NCBI GenBank assembly: GCA_033722135.1
Contig: JAWVZO010000033.1
Coordinates: forward strand, 1-19,404
Source of the DNA: QNFN01 sp033722135
Lineage (GTDB): Bacteria; Pseudomonadota; Gammaproteobacteria; QNFN01
Direction: 5' to 3'
Length of the DNA: 19,404 bases
The notes under the pieces are model-generated. The model had not been told where the DNA came from. It ran no database searches and saw only the letters and a list, made by a program, of their open reading frames with translations. The translations under genes and the position numbers were made by a program. Every line of letters starts with the position of its first letter. Position 1 is the stretch's first letter. Positions 6,376-14,049 of the stretch are shown here, in pieces.

Positions 6376-9091
6376 GACCGTCCGTTTCACGCTCGACGGA
6401 CACGAGCTCGACGCGCGCCGGGACGAGACGATCCTCCAGGCGGCGGCGCGCCACGGCGTGGCGATCCCGCACCTCTGCCACAAGGAGGGCATGGAACCGG
6501 CCGGCAACTGCCGCGCCTGCATGGTCGAGATCGACGGCGAGCGCGCGCTGGCCGCGTCGTGCTGCCGCCGCCCCGACGAGGGCATGAACGTCGCCGCCGC
6601 TTCGTCGCGCGCCCGCCATGCCCAGCGCCTGGTGCTCGAACTGCTCGCCGCCGACGTGCCCGACGGGGGGCGCATCCGCGACGACGAACTGCGCCGCTGG
6701 TGCGACGCGCTGGAGGTCGGCACGTCCCGCTTTCCGGCGCGTCCCGACCCGGTGCCGGCCGACGCCAGCCACCCGGCGATCACGGTGCGCCTCGACGCCT
6801 GCATCCATTGCACCCGCTGCCTGCGCGCCTGCCGCGACGTGCAGGGCAACGACGTCATCGGCTTCGCGGCGCGCGGTGCGCACAGCCGCATCGTCTTCGA
6901 CCAGGGCACCGCACTGGGCCCGAGCAGCTGCGTCGCCTGCGGCGAGTGCGTGCAGGCGTGCCCGACCGGCGCGCTGGCACCCGCCCACGGCCTCGGCACG
7001 GCGGCGCCCGAGCGCAGCGTGGCGTCGGTCTGCCCCTACTGCGGGGTCGGCTGCCAGCTGACGTTTCACGTTCGCGACGAACGGATCGTCGAGGTCGAGG
7101 GCCGCGACGGACCGGCCAACCGCGGCCGCCTCTGCGTCAAGGGGCGCTACGGCTTCGACTACGTGCACCACCCCCACCGCCTCACCCGGCCGCTGATCCG
7201 CCGCGAAGACGCCCCCAAGGCCGCTGATCTGGCGGTCGACCCGGCCGACCCGTCGGCGGTGTTCCGCGAGGCGAGCTGGGACGAGGCCCTCGACGCCGCG
7301 GCCTCCGGCCTGCTCGGCCTGCTGGAGAGGCACGGCCCCGGGGCGCTCGCCGGCTTCGGTTCGGCCAAGGGCTCCAACGAGGAGGCCTACCTGTTCCAGA
7401 AGCTGGTGCGCACCGGCTTCGGCAGCAACCACGTCGACCATTGCACGCGCCTCTGCCACGCCTCGTCGGTCGCCGCGCTGCTGCAGATGATCGGCTCGGG
7501 TGCGGTCTCGAACCCCGTCGCCGACGTCGCCGAGACCGACGTGATCCTGGTGATCGGCTCGAACACCACCGTCAACCACCCGGTCGCGGCGACGTTCATG
7601 AAGAACGCCGCGCGGAACGGCAAGACCCTGATCCTGCTCGACCCGCGCCGCACGCCGCTGGCGCGCCACGCGCAACTGTTCGTGCCGTTCCGGCCCGACA
7701 CCGACGTGGCGCTGCTCAACGCCCTGCTCCACGTGATCGTCGAGGAGGAACTGTACGACCGGGCGTTCGTCGAGCGGCGGACCACCGGGTTCGAGGCCCT
7801 CGCCGCGCACGTGCGCGACTTTTCACCCGAGAAGATGGTCCCGCTCTGCGGGGTCCCCGCCGAGACGCTGCGCGAGGTCGCGCGCCGTTACGCGACGGCC
7901 GACGCGGCGATGATCTTCTGGGGCATGGGCATCTCCCAGCACGTCCACGGCACCGACAACGCGCGGGCCCTGATCAACCTCGCACTGGTGACCGGCCAGA
8001 TCGGCCGTCCGGGGACCGGCCTGCACCCGTTACGCGGCCAGAACAACGTCCAGGGCGCCTCGGACGCCGGCCTGATCCCGATGGTCTTTCCCGACTACCG
8101 GCGGGTCGACGACCCCGCCGCCCGCGCCGACTTCGAAACGCTGTGGAACACGACGCTAGACCCCGAACCCGGCCTGACCGTGGTCGAGATCGTCCAGGCG
8201 ATCCTCGCGGGCACGGTGCGCGGCATGTACATCCTCGGCGAGAACCCGGCGATGTCCGATCCCGACCTCGGGCACGCGCGGGAGGCCCTGGCGAAGCTCG
8301 AACACCTCGTGGTCCAGGACATCTTCCTGACCGAGACGGCGTACCACGCCGACGTCGTGCTCCCGGCCTCGGCCTTCCCGGAGAAGAGCGGGACCTTCAC
8401 CAACACCGACCGGCGCGTCCAGCTCGGCCGAAAGGCGCTGTCCCCGCCCGGGGAGGCGCGTCAGGACCTCTGGATTCTGCAGCAGCTCGCCCGCCGCCTC
8501 GGCCTCGACTGGAACTACCACGGTCCCGACGAGGTCTTCGCCGAGATGACCCGCGCGATGCCGAGCATCGCCGGCATCGACTGGACCCGTCTCGAGCGCG
8601 AGGGCGCGGTAACCTATCCCTGCCCGACGCCGGACGACCCGGGTCGACCGGTGATCTTCACCGACACCTTCCCCACCGCCGACGGCCGCGCGCGCCTGGT
8701 GCCGGCGCCGCTGCGCACCGCGGAGCCGTTGCCGGACGCCGGGCACCCGTACGTGCTGATCACCGGGCGCCTGCTCGAGCACTGGCACACCGGGGCGATG
8801 ACCCGGCGCGCCACCACCCTCGACGCCCTCGAGCCGCGCGCCGAGGTCGGCGTGCACCCCGATGACATGGCACGCCTGGGGATCGCCGACGGCGCGCAGC
8901 TCCGCCTCCGTTCACGCCAGGGCCAGCTGGTCGCCGCGGCCCGGAGCGACGCGAGCCTGCAGCCCGGTCAGCTGTTCCTGCCGTTCTGCTACGCCGAGGC
9001 GGCGGCAAATCAGCTCACCAGCGCGGCGCTCGACCCCGATGCCAAGATTCCCGGCTTCAAGTTCACCGCGGTCGCGGCCGAGCCGGCGTGA
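6368..9091 (+). CDS. fdhA: Formate dehydrogenase catalytic (alpha) subunit
   Basis: This 907-residue Mo/W-bisPGD protein oxidises formate to CO2 and partners with the fused beta subunit just upstream. It starts with a [2Fe-2S] ferredoxin domain (C37, C48, C51, C65 or C66). Two four-cysteine ferredoxin motifs follow (C145/C148/C151/C155 and C188/C191/C194/C198), then the proximal [4Fe-4S] site C222, C225, C229 and C256. Active-site residues are visible: C363-H364 in HCTRLCHASS, where some relatives have selenocysteine, and R556 in LHPLRGQNN. The molybdopterin dinucleotide-binding domain is at about 790-905, ending LTSAALDPDAKIPGFKF. The NuoG-type HxxxCxxCxxxxxC motif expected near residues 95-125 is absent. 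ATG 6368 overlaps the beta gene, implying coupling. No fdhD or cofactor genes lie nearby. Confidence 0.94.
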   Translation: MAETVRFTLDGHELDARRDETILQAAARHGVAIPHLCHKEGMEPAGNCRACMVEIDGERALAASCCRRPDEGMNVAAASSRARHAQRLVLELLAADVPDGGRIRDDELRRWCDALEVGTSRFPARPDPVPADASHPAITVRLDACIHCTRCLRACRDVQGNDVIGFAARGAHSRIVFDQGTALGPSSCVACGECVQACPTGALAPAHGLGTAAPERSVASVCPYCGVGCQLTFHVRDERIVEVEGRDGPANRGRLCVKGRYGFDYVHHPHRLTRPLIRREDAPKAADLAVDPADPSAVFREASWDEALDAAASGLLGLLERHGPGALAGFGSAKGSNEEAYLFQKLVRTGFGSNHVDHCTRLCHASSVAALLQMIGSGAVSNPVADVAETDVILVIGSNTTVNHPVAATFMKNAARNGKTLILLDPRRTPLARHAQLFVPFRPDTDVALLNALLHVIVEEELYDRAFVERRTTGFEALAAHVRDFSPEKMVPLCGVPAETLREVARRYATADAAMIFWGMGISQHVHGTDNARALINLALVTGQIGRPGTGLHPLRGQNNVQGASDAGLIPMVFPDYRRVDDPAARADFETLWNTTLDPEPGLTVVEIVQAILAGTVRGMYILGENPAMSDPDLGHAREALAKLEHLVVQDIFLTETAYHADVVLPASAFPEKSGTFTNTDRRVQLGRKALSPPGEARQDLWILQQLARRLGLDWNYHGPDEVFAEMTRAMPSIAGIDWTRLEREGAVTYPCPTPDDPGRPVIFTDTFPTADGRARLVPAPLRTAEPLPDAGHPYVLITGRLLEHWHTGAMTRRATTLDALEPRAEVGVHPDDMARLGIADGAQLRLRSRQGQLVAAARSDASLQPGQLFLPFCYAEAAANQLTSAALDPDAKIPGFKFTAVAAEPA

Positions 9092-9133
9092 TCCCAGCGT
9101 GGTAGCCTTGCACATCCGACCAGGGAAAGAGAC

Positions 9134-9568
9134 ATGTCCGACAACTGCGTCTTCTGCATGATCCTCGACGGCAGGATTCCCAGCATCAAGATCCACGAGG
9201 ACGACGCCACGCTCGCCTTCATGGACATCCATCCGGTACGGCCCGGCCACGCGCTGGTGATCCCCAAGGCGCACCACGCCAACCTGTTCGAGGCCCCACC
9301 CGAGGTGGTCGCCACGACGGCCCGCACCGCGGCCCGGATCGGTCGCGCGATCCAGCACGCGCTCGCCCCGCCCGGGATGAACCTGCTGCAGTGCAACGGC
9401 GAGGCCGCTGGGCAGTCGGTCATGCACCTGCACATGCACCTGATCCCTCGCGCGATGGACGACGGCCAGGGCATGAACTGGGAACTCGTCAAGGGTGATC
9501 CGGCGGAAATCGAAGCGGTGGCCGGGAAGATCCGCGCCGAGCTGGCCCGGGATCATCGCGACGCCTGA
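9134..9568 (+). CDS. HIT family protein (nucleotide phosphoramidase/hydrolase-like)
   Basis: This 144-residue HIT-superfamily protein carries the histidine-triad motif HLHMHL (H98, H100, H102), with H100 the expected nucleophile. N-terminal C5-x2-C8 and H47/H48 suggest the zinc site found in the HinT-like branch. Such enzymes hydrolyse the phosphoramidate or phosphoanhydride bond of AMP conjugates in the cytoplasm; the exact substrate cannot be told. A GGGAAAGAGAC Shine-Dalgarno region sits just before ATG 9134. It starts 42 bp after fdhA and could be read through from that operon. It is followed by AlaX and metallophosphoesterase genes on the same strand. Confidence 0.92.
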   Translation: MSDNCVFCMILDGRIPSIKIHEDDATLAFMDIHPVRPGHALVIPKAHHANLFEAPPEVVATTARTAARIGRAIQHALAPPGMNLLQCNGEAAGQSVMHLHMHLIPRAMDDGQGMNWELVKGDPAEIEAVAGKIRAELARDHRDA

Positions 9569-9652
9569 CGGTTGCGGCCACGCTTCGAGCGCGGCCAGCG
9601 CCGAGGAGGACCCTGGCCCTGCCATCGGGCGGCTGCCGCACGTCCAGGGACG

Positions 9653-9670
9653 TCCCGGGAAGCCCCGGGA
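9653..9670 (+). terminator. Hairpin between the HIT and AlaX genes
   Basis: TCCCGGG (9653-9659) and CCCGGGA (9664-9670) form a perfect 7-bp stem with an AAGC tetraloop in the 174-bp gap. No T-run follows, so it may be a weak or factor-assisted terminator for the upstream genes, or an mRNA-stabilising stem. Confidence 0.35.
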
Positions 9671-9742
9671 TCACCGAGGCGTACCCTGCGAGCTGTTGCT
9701 ACGCTTCCGGAAACGGCAGTTGTCATCGTGGAGGACGACGGC

Positions 9743-10459
9743 ATGGCCACCGAGGAACTCTTCCGCAGCGAGCCCTACACCCGGGTATGCACCGCGACCG
9801 TCGTCGCATCCGACAACGACGGCATCGTCCTCGACCGTACGATCTTCTACCCCGAGGGTGGCGGTCAGCCCGGCGACACCGGCCTGATCGGGCCGGCGAC
9901 CGGGAACCGCGACATACGGATCATCGACACCGTCCGCCGCAACGGGGAGGTCCTGCACGTCGTTGAACCGTTCACCGCGCGGCTCAAGGCCGGCACACCG
10001 GTGAACCTGATCCTCGATTGGCCGCGCCGCCACCGGCACATGCGCATGCACACCTGCCTGCACCTGCTCTGCGCGGTGTTCGGCGACGCCAAGGTGACCG
10101 GCGGCTCAATCGGCGCGGACAAGGGCCGGCTCGATTTCAACCTGCCCGACGCCCCAGTTCCCCGCGAGCAGATCCAGGCCGGGCTCGACCGGCTAATCGA
10201 GGCCGATCTCGAGGTGCGAACCCGCTGGATCACCGACGAGGAACTGGCCGCGCAGCCCGACCTCGTGCGCACCATGTCCGTGCACCCTCCGTCCGGCCAG
10301 GACAGGGTGCGCCTGGTCGAGGTGATCGGTGTCGACCTGCAACCTTGCGGCGGCACGCACGTCGCGCGCACCGGCGAGATCGGCCGGATCGTTGTCGGGA
10401 AGATCGAGAGCAAGGGGAGCCGCAACCGGCGCATCAACCTGCGTTTCGCCGACGCCTGA
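9743..10459 (+). CDS. AlaX-like alanyl-tRNA editing protein
   Basis: This 238-residue protein matches the free-standing AlaRS editing family, which hydrolyses Ser- or Gly-mischarged tRNA-Ala in trans. The N-terminal beta-barrel carries TIFYPEGGGQPGDTG (33-47). The zinc and catalytic site is split between HTCLH (H103 and H107) and CGGTH (C202 and H206). It lacks the synthetase domain and the oligomerisation part of AlaRS. I chose ATG 9743 because a GGAGGA Shine-Dalgarno sequence (9730-9735) sits 7 bases upstream; the frame is open further, but the extra residues are unlike protein. The length suggests an AlaX-M-type enzyme. The metallophosphoesterase gene begins 11 bp downstream, so the two are probably co-transcribed. 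Confidence 0.88.
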   Translation: MATEELFRSEPYTRVCTATVVASDNDGIVLDRTIFYPEGGGQPGDTGLIGPATGNRDIRIIDTVRRNGEVLHVVEPFTARLKAGTPVNLILDWPRRHRHMRMHTCLHLLCAVFGDAKVTGGSIGADKGRLDFNLPDAPVPREQIQAGLDRLIEADLEVRTRWITDEELAAQPDLVRTMSVHPPSGQDRVRLVEVIGVDLQPCGGTHVARTGEIGRIVVGKIESKGSRNRRINLRFADA

Positions 10460-10470
10460 GCCCTGGATCG

Positions 10471-11088
10471 ATGGCCACCCTGCTCGGCCTGGTCAGCGAC
10501 GTTCACGCCACGCCCGCACCACTCGAGGCGGCGCTGCGCCTGCTCCGGGACGAAGGGGCGACGCGGCTGATCTGCGCCGGCGACATCGCGGGCTACGGCG
10601 ACGACCTCGATGCCACCGTGGCGCTGCTCGTGGATGCCGGTGTGGAGAGCATCCACGGCAACCACGATCGCTGGTGCCTGGCGCGCACCGGCGAGGCAAG
10701 CGATGCGACCCGGGCCTACCTCGCTGCGCTGCCCGCCGTCATCGACGACAGGCTCGAGGGGCGCCACATGTACTGCGTCCATGCCAGCCCGCCCCGTTCG
10801 CTGATGGAGGGCATTCGCCTCCTCGACGAGACGGGCCGCCCGCTGACTGAAGCGTTGACCCACTGGCGGGCGAGGCTGGCGACGTTCGAACCCGATCTTC
10901 TCGTCGTGGGGCACACCCACCAGCTGTTCGCCGAGCGGCTCGGCGAGGTTCTGGTGGTCAATCCGGGAAGCACGCTGTTCAACCGCAGCTGCGCGCTGGT
11001 CGAACTGCCCTCGCTCGAGGCGCACCTGCTGCCGCTCCCGGGCGAGTCCTGCCGGCGCGTGTGGAACTGGCGCGGCGGCTGGAAATGA
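10471..11088 (+). CDS. YfcE-like metallophosphoesterase
   Basis: This 205-residue calcineurin-type phosphoesterase shows the full metal-binding set: D10-x-H12 (SDVHA), G37-D38 (CAGDIAGYGDD), GNHD (63-66), H104 (VHASPP) and GHTH (147-150). Members of this short family are usually dinuclear-metal phosphodiesterases with poorly defined natural substrates. The start is ATG 10471, 11 bp after the AlaX stop; the longer open frame upstream is an out-of-frame shadow of AlaX. The C-terminus (CRRVWNWRGGWK) is unusually rich in Trp and Arg. The stop codon abuts a convergent arsC-like gene within an inverted repeat. Confidence 0.9.
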   Translation: MATLLGLVSDVHATPAPLEAALRLLRDEGATRLICAGDIAGYGDDLDATVALLVDAGVESIHGNHDRWCLARTGEASDATRAYLAALPAVIDDRLEGRHMYCVHASPPRSLMEGIRLLDETGRPLTEALTHWRARLATFEPDLLVVGHTHQLFAERLGEVLVVNPGSTLFNRSCALVELPSLEAHLLPLPGESCRRVWNWRGGWK

Positions 11089-11108
11089 ATCGCTAGAGGA
11101 TTTCCAGC
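11078..11108. terminator. Bidirectional hairpin at convergent gene ends
   Basis: GCTGGAAAT (11078-11086) and ATTTCCAGC (11100-11108) form a perfect 9-bp stem with a 13-nt loop. It spans the last codons and stops of the metallophosphoesterase (TGA 11086-11088) and of the ArsC-like gene (TAG, 11095-11093). The genes are only 4 bp apart, so this is the natural termination or 3'-end protection element for both. There is no classic T-run. Confidence 0.5.
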
Positions 11109-11449
11109 ACCTGCTCTGGCGGACGGCCGAGACGCGCCTTGTCGCCCTTGACCACGATCGGCCGCTCGATGGCAGCCGGGTGTTCGACGAGCGCCTCGAT
11201 CAACGCATCGCCGTCGAGGTCCGCGATGCCCGCCTCGACGGCCTCCTTGCGGCGCAGGATGTCGCGCGGGCCGAGGCCGAGCTTGCCGAGCAACGCACGC
11301 AGCGTGGCCGCGTCGGGAGGCGTCTTCAGGTACTCGACGATCTCGGGTTCGATGCCCTGTTCCTCGAGCAGCGCCAGGGTCTGGCGAGACTTGCTGCAGC
11401 GTGGGTTATGGTAGATGGTCACCCCGGACGGGGCGGTTTGCCTGCTCAT
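11093..11449 (-). CDS. arsC: ArsC-family arsenate reductase
   Basis: This 118-residue thioredoxin-fold protein belongs to the glutaredoxin-linked ArsC family. The catalytic cysteine C18 sits in YHNPRCSKSR (13-22). Expected anion-binding arginines are R62 (GPRDILRRKE), R96 in AIERPIVV, and R106 or R109 in RLGRPPE. It would reduce arsenate to arsenite in the cytoplasm with glutathione/glutaredoxin. No ars operon is nearby (no ArsR, efflux pump or methylase), so a housekeeping role is possible. GAAGG lies 6 bases before ATG 11449. It follows a small membrane ORF by 103 bp and could be the last cistron of the ABC transporter operon. Confidence 0.88.
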   Translation of the reverse strand: MSRQTAPSGVTIYHNPRCSKSRQTLALLEEQGIEPEIVEYLKTPPDAATLRALLGKLGLGPRDILRRKEAVEAGIADLDGDALIEALVEHPAAIERPIVVKGDKARLGRPPEQVLEIL

Positions 11450-11552
11450 GTCACGCCTTCCCGTGATCTCGTCACCCGAACCGATGTGACTTCCGTCGGC
11501 ACGGGACCCGCGGCCGTCGATGGTCGTCGCGGATCGCGCCGGAGAGACGCGG

Positions 11553-11684
11553 TCAGTCGCGCGACGAGTCGTCGTCGTCCAGCTGGTTTCTTCCGGGCTG
11601 CTTGCGGGTCAGCCAGCGCGCCTGGAACCAGACGCCGAGGCCGATCAGCGCACCGGCGAACAGGATCCAGATCAGTGCTTCCAT
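11553..11684 (-). CDS. Small single-pass membrane protein (43 aa)
   Basis: A 43-codon frame with a good start: GGGAG lies 6 bases before ATG 11684. Its N-terminus is one hydrophobic helix (about residues 4-24, including LIWILFAGALIGLGVWF), then a basic stretch RWLTRKQPGRN, then an acidic tail ending DDDDSSRD. This is the layout of a bitopic membrane peptide. Positive charges after the helix suggest the C-terminus stays in the cytoplasm. It begins 62 bp after the stop of the second permease on the same strand, with no obvious terminator between, so it is probably the fifth gene of the transporter operon. I do not recognise a family. A partner or regulator of the ABC transporter is an inference from position only. 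Confidence 0.6.
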   Translation of the reverse strand: MEALIWILFAGALIGLGVWFQARWLTRKQPGRNQLDDDDSSRD

Positions 11685-11746
11685 TACGTTCTCCCTCGAT
11701 GGAGCAGGTTCCGGCGGAGGTCTTCACGCCGCAGTGGCGACTCGCT

Positions 11747-12595
11747 CTAGCCGGTGATCCCGCGCAGCCGCTCCGTGCGCCTGCGCAGCAGCTCGAGGAC
11801 CGTCAGCAGCAGGATCGAGATCACCACCAGCATGGTGGCGACCGCGAGGATGGTCGGGCTGATCTGCTCGCGGATCCCGGACCACATCTGGATCGGGATG
11901 GTACGCTGCTCGGGTCCGGCGAGGAACAGCACCACGACGACCTCGTCGAACGAGGTGATGAACGCGAACAGCGCGCCGGAAATCACGCCCGGCAGGACTA
12001 ACGGCAGGACGACCCTGAAGAAGGTCGTGGTCGGCGTCGCGCCGAGGCTGTGCGCCGCGCGGATCAGCGAGCGGTCGAAGCCCGAGAGCGTGGCCGTCAC
12101 CGTGATCACCACGAACGGTATGCCGAGGGCCGTGTGCGCGAGGATCACGCCGAAGAATGTCTGCGACAGGCCCAGATCGGAGTAGAAGAAGAACATCGCG
12201 GCGGCCGAGATGATCAGCGGCACCACCATGGGGGAGATCATCAGGCCCATGATGACCGGCCCATAAGGCATGTAACGGCTGGAGAGGCCAAGCGCGGCAA
12301 TCGTCCCGAGGACGGTGGCCAATAGCGTCGAGAACACCGCGATGATGAAGCTGTTCTGGATCGCCCGGATCCACTCGTCGGACTGGAAGAAGTCCGCGTA
12401 CCAGCGCAGCGAATAGCCCGCCGGGTCGAATGCGAGCATCTGTTCGGTGAAGGTGAAGTACGGCTCGGCGTTGAACGAGAGCGGCACGATGATCAGGATC
12501 GGCCCGATCAGGAAGATGAAGATCAGCGCGCAGATGAAGCGGAAGAGGTAGTACCAGATGCGCTCGAAGGGGGTTGCGTATGTGGGAACGGCCAT
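11747..12595 (-). CDS. PotC-like ABC transporter permease
   Basis: This 282-residue inner-membrane permease has about six transmembrane helices. Its EAA coupling loop, LIRAAHSLGATPTTTFFRV continuing to LPG (177-203), docks on the ATPase. Length and sequence fit the second permease (PotC/PotI type) of spermidine/putrescine-like importers, including ILAHTALGIPFVV (151-163) and SFDEVVVVLFLAG (215-227). An AGGGG Shine-Dalgarno sequence overlapping the upstream stop region lies 7 bases before ATG 12595, and only 10 bp separate it from the first permease gene. The substrate is uncertain, because this branch includes transporters of polyamines, opines and amino-acid derivatives. Confidence 0.92.
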   Translation of the reverse strand: MAVPTYATPFERIWYYLFRFICALIFIFLIGPILIIVPLSFNAEPYFTFTEQMLAFDPAGYSLRWYADFFQSDEWIRAIQNSFIIAVFSTLLATVLGTIAALGLSSRYMPYGPVIMGLMISPMVVPLIISAAAMFFFYSDLGLSQTFFGVILAHTALGIPFVVITVTATLSGFDRSLIRAAHSLGATPTTTFFRVVLPLVLPGVISGALFAFITSFDEVVVVLFLAGPEQRTIPIQMWSGIREQISPTILAVATMLVVISILLLTVLELLRRRTERLRGITG

Positions 12596-12605
12596 GATCG
12601 GACCC

Positions 12606-13880
12606 CTAGCCGAGTTTCATCTTGTCGACGCCGATCAGGCGGTTGTAGATCAGGTACATCGCCAGTACGAGGAACAGCAGGATCGAGCCGATCGCGGCGG
12701 CCAGTCCCCAGTTCAGCGACGTCTGCATGTGGTAGGCGATGAAATTGGTGATGAAGATGCCGGACTGGCCACCCACCAGGGCCGGGGTGATGTAGTAACC
12801 GATCGACAGGATGAACACCAGGATGCCACCGGCGCCAATGCCCGGGATCGTCTGCGGAACATAGACCCTCCAGAAGGCCACCGGCATGGTCGCCCCCAGC
12901 GAGCGCGCGGCGCGCATGAAAGACGGCGGAATGGTCTTCATCACCGAGTAGAGCGGCAGGATCATGAACGGCAGCAGGATGTGTGTCATCGCCACGAAGG
13001 TGCCGATCTTGTTATGCATCATCTGCAGGCGACCGTCCTCGGAAAGCAGGCCGATCCAGACCAGCATGTCGTTGAGCACGCCCTGGGTCTGCAACATCGC
13101 GATCCAGGTCGTCGTGCGCACCAGCAACGACGTCCAGAACGGTAGCAGCACGAGGATCATCAGCAGGTTCGAGTACTTGGACGGCAGGGTCGCAAGCAGG
13201 AAGGCAATCGGGTAGCCAAGGATCAGGGTAAACGCCGTGATCAGCACGCTCATCCAGATGGTGCGCCAGAAGAGTGGCAGGTAGATCTGCTGATCCTCGG
13301 GCATCATCTCGATGCTGCCGTCCGGCTTGTACTCCATGTCCAGGGCGGCGAGGTAATAGGTCGCCGTGTAGGGGTCCGACTCGCGCTTGATCAGGCGCCA
13401 GAGATCGACGTTCCCCCAGTCCTTGTCGAGCTCGATCATCGCCTCGCGATAAGGGGGGTCGATCCGGCTGACCCTGCGAGCCGAGCGCATCACCGTGCTG
13501 CGCGCGCCCGAGTACTCGTAGTTGAGCCGCGTGGCCACCTTGCCGAGCGTGCGGTTCTCCTTGCCTTCGGCGAGATCCTCGACCAGCGCGACGAACGCCT
13601 CCTCCGGGGGCAGACTCTCTCCGTCCCATTGCTGGAGCGCCTCGGTGGTGCGCGGCAGGTGGGTGTAGATCTCCGGGTTGCTGACGCTGCGCGTGAGCAT
13701 CTCGAAGATCGGCACGATGAAGGTGATCACCAGGAACAGGAACAGCGGGGCGACCAGCAGCGCGGCCTTGATCTTGCTACGCCGGACGGCGCGTCTCAGG
13801 CTCACCTTCAGTGGTGTGCCGTCGGCGGTGGTCATCACCTCCGGTTGTTGTGAGACGTCTGCCGCTTCTGCATTCGCCAC
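12606..13880 (-). CDS. PotB-like ABC transporter permease with long periplasmic insert
   Basis: From GTG 13880 this is a 424-residue permease. A cytoplasmic leader of about 35 residues precedes helix 1 (about 39-60). A hydrophilic segment of about 140 residues (61-203), expected in the periplasm, comes before five more helices (about 206-230, 240-262, 293-313, 348-368, 393-413). The EAA loop FMRAARSLGATMPVAFWRV, continuing to PGI, spans 321-349. Ordinary PotB proteins are about 280-310 residues and lack this insert. I prefer GTG 13880 because GGAG sits 8 bases upstream. An in-frame ATG at 13928 would add 16 unlikely residues (MARRACGPIQ...), though AGAGGAA lies 11 bases before it. It pairs with the PotC-like permease downstream. 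Confidence 0.88.
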   Translation of the reverse strand: MANAEAADVSQQPEVMTTADGTPLKVSLRRAVRRSKIKAALLVAPLFLFLVITFIVPIFEMLTRSVSNPEIYTHLPRTTEALQQWDGESLPPEEAFVALVEDLAEGKENRTLGKVATRLNYEYSGARSTVMRSARRVSRIDPPYREAMIELDKDWGNVDLWRLIKRESDPYTATYYLAALDMEYKPDGSIEMMPEDQQIYLPLFWRTIWMSVLITAFTLILGYPIAFLLATLPSKYSNLLMILVLLPFWTSLLVRTTTWIAMLQTQGVLNDMLVWIGLLSEDGRLQMMHNKIGTFVAMTHILLPFMILPLYSVMKTIPPSFMRAARSLGATMPVAFWRVYVPQTIPGIGAGGILVFILSIGYYITPALVGGQSGIFITNFIAYHMQTSLNWGLAAAIGSILLFLVLAMYLIYNRLIGVDKMKLG

Positions 13881-14000
13881 TTGATCAGCTCCGTGCGCCT
13901 GAATCGGCCCGCACGCACGCCTTGCCATGAAACAGGGTTCCTCTTACCTCTAGTCCGACCGGCAAGGCGTGTAGCGGCATGGTTTTCAGACTCAATCTAT

Positions 14001-14018
14001 CGGCACGTCCATGTGCCG
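14001..14018 (-). other. Intercistronic stem-loop after the binding-protein gene
   Basis: CGGCAC (14001-14006) and GTGCCG (14013-14018) make a 6-bp stem with a 6-nt loop, 31 bases after the binding-protein stop and before the first permease. It has no T-run. Such stems often protect binding-protein mRNA 3' ends or attenuate read-through, giving more binding protein than permease. Confidence 0.4.
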
Positions 14019-14049
14019 TATGTCGGGTTTTGGCAGAGAAAGCCCTTGG

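Noticed and set aside
7454..7459. Possible selenocysteine in the formate dehydrogenase active site
   Set aside because: The codon at the expected position (residue 363) is TGC for cysteine, not TGA, so no selenocysteine machinery is needed.
6107..7810. 567-codon minus-strand open frame
   Set aside because: Antisense to the formate dehydrogenase subunits; the composition is a GC-rich shadow with no recognisable domain.
13881..13928. Upstream ATG start for the first permease
   Set aside because: It would add 16 residues of unlikely composition. The GTG at 13880 has GGAG at better spacing. It remains possible.
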